47,976 bases of DNA, from contig JBFFMY010000017.1 in assembly GCA_041563475.1 (NCBI GenBank), forward strand, positions 1 through 47,976, written 5' to 3'. Position 1 is the first letter of the stretch. Each line of letters begins with the position of its first letter. Source of the stretch: CAJXZP01 sp041563475 (GTDB lineage: Bacteria; Bacteroidota; Bacteroidia; Flavobacteriales_G; Salibacteraceae). Made by a program: the position numbers and the translations under genes. Below the pieces are notes generated by a model. The model was not told the DNA's origin. It saw only the letters and a program-made list of their open reading frames with translations, and did no database searches. Positions 26,168 through 32,282 of this stretch are shown in pieces.

Positions 26168-26262
26168 GAAAAAATGGAGTTAATTTTTTAACTCCATTTC
26201 TTGTCCTAAGATGATCTGATAAAAGATATAAATTGCGTTAATTCTCTCTCCACTTAAAACTA
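26168..26262 (-). ncRNA. Candidate small RNA A (about 95 nt)
   Basis: The start is inferred about 7 nt after the box TACTTTCG; the end is the U-tract of the terminator. The body has a GCGTTA / TAACGC stem near the 5' end enclosing a purine-rich loop (AGTGGAGAGAGAA), then an unpaired AU-rich stretch with ATCATCTT, then the terminator hairpin. No ribosome-binding site or convincing ORF lies within the inferred transcript. It shares ordered short blocks with candidate RNA B (AGTGGA, ATTAA, GCA, ATCATCTT), suggesting a tandem duplicate. Transcription is inferred, not demonstrated. Confidence 0.45.
26169..26199 (-). terminator. Intrinsic terminator of candidate sRNA A
   Basis: Perfect 12-bp stem AAATGGAGTTAA / TTAACTCCATTT with a 4-base loop; only in the minus direction is it followed by a run of six T. 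No annotated minus-strand gene ends nearby, so it implies an unannotated transcript. Confidence 0.75.
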
Positions 26263-26268
26263 ACGCTA

Positions 26269-26315
26269 CGAAAGTAAGCGCGATTTTCATGTTCAGTAAT
26301 AGGGGAATATCCCTA
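26269..26315 (-). promoter_or_regulatory. Candidate regulated promoter A: inverted TAGGG...CCCTA motif plus -7-like box
   Basis: Minus strand: AGGGATATTCCCCTATT, an imperfect inverted repeat (TAGGG-N6-CCCTA on the + strand), ends 23 nt before TACTTTCG, which differs from TAnnTTTG by one base. There is no good TTG -33 box; TTACTG occupies that place. The layout suggests a weak core promoter that needs an activator bound around -45. The same spacing recurs in promoter B. Confidence 0.5.
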
Positions 26316-26339
26316 ATTTAATCTCTCGTGGGTGTAAAA

Positions 26340-26440
26340 TAAAAAAGGAAGCTATTGTATAGCTTCCTTTAGAGGGGGTTGAAGATGATATTGTGCTTAG
26401 TTTAATAGGTTCCACTAAATCGTATCTTCAATTCGATTTA
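26340..26440 (-). ncRNA. Candidate small RNA B (about 100 nt)
   Basis: The start is inferred about 7 nt after the box TAAGTTTG; the end is the U-tract at the terminator. Visible structure: TTGAAGAT pairs exactly with ATCTTCAA about 35 nt later, enclosing an inner TTAGT / ACTAA pairing. A single-stranded C-rich segment (CAACCCCCTCT) then lies just before the terminator hairpin and would be a natural antisense seed against purine-rich leaders. No ATG occurs in the inferred transcript. It shares ordered blocks with RNA A. Expression is inferred. Confidence 0.48.
26341..26370 (-). terminator. Intrinsic terminator of candidate sRNA B
   Basis: Perfect 12-bp stem AAAGGAAGCTAT / ATAGCTTCCTTT with loop of 3, followed in the minus direction by six T. 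It lies more than 220 bases beyond the response-regulator stop, with a promoter-like site in between. Confidence 0.8.
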
Positions 26441-26446
26441 ACAACA

Positions 26447-26491
26447 CAAACTTATTTATAGTAAACCAAACAAACAATAGGGGTAAACCCT
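26447..26491 (-). promoter_or_regulatory. Candidate regulated promoter B: inverted AGGG...CCCCTA motif plus -7 box
   Basis: Minus strand: AGGGTTTACCCCTATTG (core GGGT-TT-ACCC, an exact inverted repeat) ends 23 nt before TAAGTTTG, a full TAnnTTTG match. TTG and TTTG at 20 and 16 bases upstream of the -7 box serve as a -33 region abutting the palindrome. The operator centre would lie near -45, a usual place for an activating response regulator. Confidence 0.55.
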
Positions 26492-26592
26492 GATATTTTC
26501 AATTATTTAAATTCAATAAAAAAATGGGAGTATTATAATATAAGCTTTATTATCAGCATATTACAAGATATGATTGAATAACAGATCTATTT

Positions 26593-27225
26593 TTAAAGAT
26601 GCGCTTCATTTTTTGAAGCCCATGAAAATAAGCTATTGGTGGTTGGAGTAATATCTAGTTTTTTAATGATATTTGATCTGTGGTTGTCCACAGTCTTCGG
26701 ACTAATAAATAAAATCGAACCTATTTCTTTGGAAGTTTTGTCTTGACTAATCAATTTTAAAACCTTTTTTTCTGTCCGACTCAATTTGTCAATTGCAGGA
26801 TCTTTTTTCTTTGCGGGGTTTAAATAGGATCGTAATTGACTGGAGTAATAGGGTTCGCTTTTAACGAATTGTGTTAAGCATTTTTCAATTTCGGTGTGCG
26901 CAAAATCTTTCAAAAGATATCCGTCTGCGCCTGACTCTATTGCTGAAATCAATAATTCCTCTTCTTTATGAGAGGTTAAAATTGCCACCTTACAATTCTT
27001 GTCATTTTTTTTGATTTGCTTAAGAACATCCATGCCATTAACACCAGGCAACTCTAAGTCAATAAAGCAAATATCAGGTTGGGTTTCACTCGCCATTTTT
27101 AATGCTTCGGTTCCATTGGTTGCAGCACCTACTAACTGGTATCCTTTAATATTTTCTATAATGCCTTTTAGTCCAATAAGTAGAAGAGGGTGGTCATCTG
27201 TTATTAGAATTTTTTTTACTGACAT
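26593..27225 (-). CDS. Two-component response regulator, NarL/FixJ (LuxR-type HTH) family
   Basis: 210 residues from the chosen ATG (MSVKKILITDDHPLLLIGLK). The receiver domain has the acidic DDHP pocket, the phosphorylation aspartate in CFIDLELPGVNG, the threonine in ILTSHKEE and the lysine in GYLLKDFAHTE. The output domain (about residues 145-205) is a LuxR-type helix-turn-helix: LSRTEKKVLKLISQDKTSKE, then ISPKTVDNHRSNIIKKLDI. No histidine kinase gene is in the window, so it is an orphan here. It stands directly upstream of the two candidate sRNA units, and dimeric LuxR-type regulators bind short inverted repeats like those found there, so it is a candidate regulator (inference). Confidence 0.92.
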   Translation of the reverse strand: MSVKKILITDDHPLLLIGLKGIIENIKGYQLVGAATNGTEALKMASETQPDICFIDLELPGVNGMDVLKQIKKNDKNCKVAILTSHKEEELLISAIESGADGYLLKDFAHTEIEKCLTQFVKSEPYYSSQLRSYLNPAKKKDPAIDKLSRTEKKVLKLISQDKTSKEIGSILFISPKTVDNHRSNIIKKLDITPTTNSLFSWASKNEAHL

Positions 27226-27255
27226 TGACTTTTTTGGTTTATTTAAATCTTGATA

Positions 27256-27263
27256 CAAATATA
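27256..27263 (-). promoter_or_regulatory. Putative -7 box for the response regulator gene
   Basis: On the minus strand TATATTTG matches TAnnTTTG; the nearest TTG lies about 25 bases upstream. The leader to the chosen ATG would be about 24 nt. Confidence 0.4.
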
Positions 27264-27320
27264 ATAGTAAGAGGTTTAACTCCTAAAACAATTTTTTAAT
27301 TTGAAATGGAAGATATCTGT

Positions 27321-28502
27321 CTATGTTATTTTTTGAATGGCTTTATCTAAGCGAATCATTGCCTCTTCAATTACCGATCTAGGACAAGAGATATTCATGC
27401 GTAAAAAGCTTCTACCAGATACCCCAAAACTTGCACCGTTATTGAGTCCCATCTTTGCTTCCTTAGCTAAATATTTAACCAATTCATTTCCGGTTAGAGG
27501 CAGTTCATCCACTTTTAACCAAACCAAATATGTTCCTTCTTGTTTTACGATTTTAATTTTTGGAATATGAGTATTGAGATATTGGGTAATGAACAATAAA
27601 TTAGATTCGATGTATAGATTTAATTGATTCACCCATTCTACCGATTTGGAGAATCCGATTTCCATGGCTATTCTAGAAAATGCAGATGTTCTACCCAAGT
27701 TGTATCGCAAGCGTAAATCATTAAATTTTTGGCGTAAATCACTATTCGGAATTATGGCCATTGAATCGGTAATCGAGGCAATGTTAAAAACCTTAGCTGG
27801 GGAATAACAAACAATTAGTTGATCGTGAATTTCAGGAAATGATAAGAGGGAGGTGAATTCTCCAGAACTAAAAATGATATCCGCGTGAATTTCATCTGAG
27901 ATAAGAAGGATGTTATTTGTTTTACAAATGGTTACAATTTGCTGTAATTCGTGCTTTTGCCATACCCGTCCTCCAGGATTATGAGGATTGCAAATGCACA
28001 TGGCTGTTGTCTTTGGATTCGAGGCAAGTTGAGACAGTTCATTAAAATCTATTTCGTAATGAAGGTCGATAAGGTTTAAATTATTTTTAATAGCAATCCG
28101 GTTTGTTTTTCTAATTGTATTAGAAAACTCCATGTAAACCGGAGGTTGAATTATTACTCCATCTCCTTCTTTGGTAAAGAGATCTAATGCCATGGCCATG
28201 CTAGTCATTATGGTCGGGGTAAACTGAACCCAAGCAGGATTTAACTCAACATTATACCGTTCTTTAAACCAATTAGTAACAATGGGGAAAAAGGTTTCAG
28301 GTTTATATTCATACCCAAAATTGCCAAATTCACATTTTTCAATAAATGCGTTGATAATTTCTGGAGGAGATTTAAAATCTTCATCGGCTACCCAAAAAGG
28401 GTAGAGGTCATCTGTACCAAAAATTTCTTTCAAATACTCCCGATGAAATTTTGCGGCAGGAGTTTTAAAACGATCAATTTTTTCATCAAAAGAATAATCC
28501 AT
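27321..28502 (-). CDS. MalY/PatB-type pyridoxal-phosphate lyase (putative cystathionine beta-lyase)
   Basis: 393 residues. It opens with the MalY/PatB signature DYSFDEKIDRFKTPAAKFHR and PFWVADEDFKSPPEI; the cofactor-stacking region is ICNPHNPGGRVWQKHEL, the aspartate lies in LLISDEIHADIIF and the Schiff-base lysine is in YSPAKVFNIASITDS. Enzymes of this type cleave C-S bonds of cystathionine or cysteine conjugates; some are listed as aminotransferases. The gene appears monocistronic, with no neighbour in sulfur metabolism. Substrate is inferred only from family. Confidence 0.88.
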   Translation of the reverse strand: MDYSFDEKIDRFKTPAAKFHREYLKEIFGTDDLYPFWVADEDFKSPPEIINAFIEKCEFGNFGYEYKPETFFPIVTNWFKERYNVELNPAWVQFTPTIMTSMAMALDLFTKEGDGVIIQPPVYMEFSNTIRKTNRIAIKNNLNLIDLHYEIDFNELSQLASNPKTTAMCICNPHNPGGRVWQKHELQQIVTICKTNNILLISDEIHADIIFSSGEFTSLLSFPEIHDQLIVCYSPAKVFNIASITDSMAIIPNSDLRQKFNDLRLRYNLGRTSAFSRIAMEIGFSKSVEWVNQLNLYIESNLLFITQYLNTHIPKIKIVKQEGTYLVWLKVDELPLTGNELVKYLAKEAKMGLNNGASFGVSGRSFLRMNISCPRSVIEEAMIRLDKAIQKIT

Positions 28503-28624
28503 ATCTATCTATTGTTGATTTACAGTTTCAGTAAAAGTAGTTGGATGCTGGTTCGTAAACAAGAAGAATTTTGGATTTAAATTTAAGAGTTTCTAGTGTG
28601 TTGGATTTTGGGAAAAAAAATGAA

Positions 28625-28667
28625 ACAAAAAAAAAGTAGAATCCAAATTTAATCTTGAATTCTACTT
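28625..28667 (-). terminator. Intrinsic terminator after the DEAD-box helicase gene
   Basis: AAGTAGAAT pairs with ATTCTACTT across a 16-base loop, followed in the minus direction by nine T. Confidence 0.75.
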
Positions 28668-28707
28668 CGTTTATTTTCTGAAATTGAAACTTACTTTACT
28701 AAGCAAA

Positions 28708-30678
28708 TTACCATTTCCGGTTTCTTTTACGATCCGCAGAACCTTCAGAACCTTCAGAACTTCCTGATCCTTCAGAGCTTCTAGTAGCTTTAAAGTCACT
28801 TGATTTTTTACGGTAATCACTTTTTGATTTTGCTCTTGAACGATCACCATCAGATGATTTTCCAGCATATCCTCCAGATGATCTACGACTGCCACCACTT
28901 TCTCTATCCGAAGAGGAACGATTTGGTCGGCCTCCGCTTTCACTTCGAGAACTTCTACCTTTATCCGGAGCTTTTCCTGCGCTTGGTTCAACCGAAAGTT
29001 TTAACCCGTCTAAGTCTTTGTTTTTAAATGCTGGTAAAACTTCATCCGCTTTACTTAAATCAACTTCAAAAAATGAAAAGTTATTTTGAATGTCAATTTG
29101 GCCAATTTCCACACCATCCAATGGAGCGTGGTCATTAATCATTCCCATTAAACGTTGAGGATTTAATCTATTTGCTCTTCCTGCATTAATAAAGAAGCGT
29201 GCAAATTCACCACTACCACGTTTTTTAACCGGGCCAACTCTGTCGCCACGTTCTCTTCGGTCGCGTCTATCGCGTCCAGAATCTCTTCGATCACGTGAAC
29301 CATCACGGTCACCTCTACGACTATCGTCAGAACGATCTCTTCTTCCGGCTTTTATATCATTTAAATCGCGTGCATTTTCGTAATAATCTAAAAAGCGATT
29401 AAACTCAGCAGATACGAAATGCTTAATTAAATCTTCTTTTTCCATGTGCCCTAATTTTGCCATAACGGCAGGCATGAAAGGATTTATTTGATCTTGATTT
29501 ACTTCAATTTCTTGAATATTATCAATTAATTTTAGCAATTGAACTTCACAAATTTCAGGACCTGTTGGGACTTGCTTTTTTATAAACTTAAACCCAATCA
29601 TTCTTTCTAGATCACTAATTCTACGCATTTCACGAGAATGAATGATAGTGATTGATTGCCCTTTATTTCCGGCACGTCCTGTTCGACCACTTCGGTGAAC
29701 ATACACTTCCGAATCATCTGGAAGGTTGTAATTGATAACGTGTGTTAATTCATTTACATCTAAACCACGAGCAGCAACATCTGTAGCCACCAATATTTGA
29801 ATTAATCCTTTACGGAATTTATTCATTACGTGGTCACGTTGGGCTTGCGATAAATCACCGTGAATGGCATCTGCATTATATCCGTCTTGAATTAATTTAT
29901 CGGAAACTTCATTGGTCTCTCTTCGTGTTCTACAGAATACGATTCCATAAATATTCGGATTAACATCGGCTAATCTTTTTAAGGCTAAGTATCTATCTGG
30001 TGCAGAAACCATGTAATAAACGTGTTCTACATCTGAGTTACCTGCATTTCTTTTCGCTACCTCAATAGAGGTAGGATTTTTCATGTATTTTTTTGTGATT
30101 TTACTGATTTGATTTGGCATTGTAGCCGAAAACAAAAGAGTTTGCTTTTCTTTGGGAGTCTCTGCTAAAATAGTATCCAGATCATCTTGAAAGCCCATTG
30201 AAAGCATTTCATCCGCTTCATCTAAAACAAGCCATTGCACATCTTGAAGCAATAGTCTTTTACGCATAATTAAATCAATTACACGTCCAGGAGTACCTAC
30301 AACAATGTGGGTTCCTTTTGATAAACTTCTTATTTGAGTATCAATGCTAGTCCCACCATATACTGCAGTGATTCTTAGCCCTTTAATTTTTTTGCTGTAA
30401 CTTTCTAAATCTTTCGAAATTTGAAGACAAAGTTCACGCGTAGGACACAAAATTATACTTTGCGTACGCGTTGATGTTACATCAATTTGGTTAATAATAG
30501 GTAATCCGAACGCAGCTGTTTTCCCGGTTCCCGTTTGCGCCAATGCAATTAAATCCGTTTTGGATGAAAGAACTTGGGGAATAGCTTGAAGTTGGATTGG
30601 AGTAGGAGTTTCGTACCCTAACTCGGTGATGGCCTCAACGATTTCAGATCGGAGGCCTAATTCTTGGAATGTTGACAT
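28708..30678 (-). CDS. DEAD-box ATP-dependent RNA helicase with DbpA-like RNA-binding domain
   Basis: 656 residues from the ATG (MSTFQELGLRSEIVEAITEL). RecA-like domain 1 has the Q motif TPTPIQLQAIP, motif I AQTGTGKTAAFGLP, motif II VLDEADEML and SAT in LFSATMP; domain 2 has FCRTRRET, DVAARGLDV and YVHRSGRTGRAG. After about residue 440 a run of Arg/Asp/Ser repeats (RRDRSDDSRRGDRDGSRDRR type) leads to a DbpA-type RRM (GEFARFFINAGRANRLNPQR). A second low-complexity Ser/Arg/Gly tail follows, ending RKRNRKW. It probably acts in ribosome assembly or RNA remodelling. The TTG codon upstream was rejected as start. Confidence 0.92.
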   Translation of the reverse strand: MSTFQELGLRSEIVEAITELGYETPTPIQLQAIPQVLSSKTDLIALAQTGTGKTAAFGLPIINQIDVTSTRTQSIILCPTRELCLQISKDLESYSKKIKGLRITAVYGGTSIDTQIRSLSKGTHIVVGTPGRVIDLIMRKRLLLQDVQWLVLDEADEMLSMGFQDDLDTILAETPKEKQTLLFSATMPNQISKITKKYMKNPTSIEVAKRNAGNSDVEHVYYMVSAPDRYLALKRLADVNPNIYGIVFCRTRRETNEVSDKLIQDGYNADAIHGDLSQAQRDHVMNKFRKGLIQILVATDVAARGLDVNELTHVINYNLPDDSEVYVHRSGRTGRAGNKGQSITIIHSREMRRISDLERMIGFKFIKKQVPTGPEICEVQLLKLIDNIQEIEVNQDQINPFMPAVMAKLGHMEKEDLIKHFVSAEFNRFLDYYENARDLNDIKAGRRDRSDDSRRGDRDGSRDRRDSGRDRRDRRERGDRVGPVKKRGSGEFARFFINAGRANRLNPQRLMGMINDHAPLDGVEIGQIDIQNNFSFFEVDLSKADEVLPAFKNKDLDGLKLSVEPSAGKAPDKGRSSRSESGGRPNRSSSDRESGGSRRSSGGYAGKSSDGDRSRAKSKSDYRKKSSDFKATRSSEGSGSSEGSEGSADRKRNRKW

Positions 30679-30807
30679 TAAATATTTTGTAATAATAAGG
30701 TGCAAAGAAACAACAATTTACGGCCGTAATAGGCATTTATTGAAATAAACAGAATTATTAACAAATGTGGATGATATTTAATTAGCGTTTATCCTTAAGG
30801 ATTTGGC

Positions 30808-30815
30808 TAATTTTG
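30808..30815 (+). promoter_or_regulatory. Putative promoter for ppa
   Basis: TAATTTTG followed by CTCC matches the Bacteroidetes -7 box and start region. It lies 19 bases before the ATG; the -33 region is weak (TTTA). Confidence 0.45.
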
Positions 30816-30834
30816 CTCCTTAAAATTTTAGAAT

Positions 30835-31365
30835 ATGAATCCTTGGCACGATATAGAACCTGGCGTAAATGCACCTCATGAGGTTACTGGAATTATTGAG
30901 ATACCTAAAAATTCTAGAGCAAAATACGAGCTAGATAAAGATTCTGGAATGCTTATTTTAGATCGAGTATTGTATTCAGCAGTCTATTACCCAGCTAATT
31001 ATGGTTTTATCCCTAAAACGTATTGTGATGATGGTGACCCGTTAGATATCTTGGTAATTTCGCAAATTGATATTGTTCCAATGTGCTTAGTTAATGCTAA
31101 AGTTATTGGAGTAATGCGTATGCTTGATCACGGTGAAGCAGATGATAAAATTATTGCTGTTGCAGCTAATGATATGAGTGTGAACCATTACAATGATATC
31201 AAAGATTTACCTCCACATTTCACCAAAGAGATGAAAGCTTTTTTCGAAGATTACAAAAAGTTAGAAGAAAAAGAGGTTAAAATTGAAGATTTTTTGGGTA
31301 GGGAAGATGCATTGGCCATAATTGAACAAAGTTTCGTGGATTATAAAAACTTGATGAAGCAATAA
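30835..31365 (+). CDS. ppa: Inorganic pyrophosphatase (family I)
   Basis: 176 residues, the usual length for the bacterial soluble enzyme. NSRAKYELDKDSGMLILDRV, YPANYGFIPKTYCDDGDPLD (active-site DGDPLD aspartates) and the later EADDKIIAV make up the metal and pyrophosphate site. It hydrolyses PPi to phosphate in the cytoplasm, pulling biosynthetic reactions forward. It has its own promoter-like box and converges with the GIN-domain lipoprotein gene with a gap of only 10 bases. Confidence 0.95.
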   Translation: MNPWHDIEPGVNAPHEVTGIIEIPKNSRAKYELDKDSGMLILDRVLYSAVYYPANYGFIPKTYCDDGDPLDILVISQIDIVPMCLVNAKVIGVMRMLDHGEADDKIIAVAANDMSVNHYNDIKDLPPHFTKEMKAFFEDYKKLEEKEVKIEDFLGREDALAIIEQSFVDYKNLMKQ

Positions 31366-31375
31366 ATACCCTACA

Positions 31376-32098
31376 TTAATTATCGTCTATTACTTCACCA
31401 GTACTTAGTTCCAAAACGCCAATAGATGGAAATCCTTTATAAAATAAGTCGCCAGAATTAGAAAGCGATCCCGTAATAGAATTTTTTACGCGAACGTATG
31501 TGTTGCCTGATCCTTCAGATTTCAATACCACATCTTGGGTCATGGCTTGGTAAGTATTAACAGATCCAGAATTGTTATTTTGGATGTTATGAAGTCCAAC
31601 TTGGCCGTTAATAAAGATATTTCCAGTACCGTCAATTTGAGAATTGATTTTTTGTATATCCGCAGTTAAATAGATATTTCCGGTAGAATTAATGATAAGG
31701 TTTAGAGAATCCTGAACCAACTTCGCGCTGGACTGCACATCTCCAGGTCCACTAATTGAGATAGAATTCAACGTATCATAATGAATGATAATCAAAATAT
31801 TTTCGTGCTCTGTAAAACAATCACTTAAGGAAATGTTCAAAGTGTTTTGTGATACCACAGTAGAGATATACTCTTCCAAATTTCCTTCTACAACGAACTC
31901 AACGAACGGCACATTCGCTCCTGTATCTCTTACCATTTCAACTACAGCCGATAAGTTTACGTCTATTCCAGTAAAGGGTTCTACTTCTCTAATAGACCCA
32001 ATTTTATATTTATCACCCGTTAAACATTGATCTTTTTTACAGGAAGAAATCCCAAAAAGTGAAATTGCTAAAACTAATATGCTAAAATGTTTACTCAT
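31376..32098 (-). CDS. GIN domain (DUF2807) lipoprotein
   Basis: 240 residues. A lipoprotein signal (FSILVLAISLFGISSC) with lipobox cysteine near residue 20 is followed by a head GIN domain. The region contains EVEPFTGIDVNLSAVVEMVR, LNISLSDCF, then the beta-helix-like repeats SISGPGDVQSS, INSTGNIYL, IDGTGNIFI and SEGSGNTYV, in which S/T-G-N/D turns recur. This is typical of DUF2807 proteins, which are surface or periplasmic in Bacteroidetes and functionally undefined. It probably sits in the outer membrane. Confidence 0.86.
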   Translation of the reverse strand: MSKHFSILVLAISLFGISSCKKDQCLTGDKYKIGSIREVEPFTGIDVNLSAVVEMVRDTGANVPFVEFVVEGNLEEYISTVVSQNTLNISLSDCFTEHENILIIIHYDTLNSISISGPGDVQSSAKLVQDSLNLIINSTGNIYLTADIQKINSQIDGTGNIFINGQVGLHNIQNNNSGSVNTYQAMTQDVVLKSEGSGNTYVRVKNSITGSLSNSGDLFYKGFPSIGVLELSTGEVIDDN

Positions 32099-32282
32099 GC
32101 GTGTTTTCAGACGCCAAATTAAGTGATTTATTGTGGGATAGGGAAATGGAATAGGTAATAAAGTAATCGATTTGTGGATTAAAGATTATTATAATTCAGC
32201 CACTAGAAAAACACGGTTTATGTATAGGGTATCTATGGAGTATCTCTAGTTTTTCAGTCGTACAAATGCGGTAATCACTGTT

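Noticed and set aside
26180..26290. 36-residue ORF on the minus strand starting MKIALTFVALVLSG, resembling a signal peptide
   Set aside because: Its start would lie upstream of the inferred transcription start of candidate RNA A, and its stop falls inside the terminator stem. No ribosome-binding site is seen. It remains a possible alternative to the non-coding reading.
28671..28991. 106-residue frame on the minus strand
   Set aside because: It is an alternative frame of the low-complexity tail of the DEAD-box helicase; repeats such as LEVL/KVL arise from the Ser/Arg-rich codons.
32160..32282. Possible hairpin or repeat downstream of uvrA (GTATCT direct repeats)
   Set aside because: Only short direct repeats are present; no inverted stem with a T-tract could be supported.
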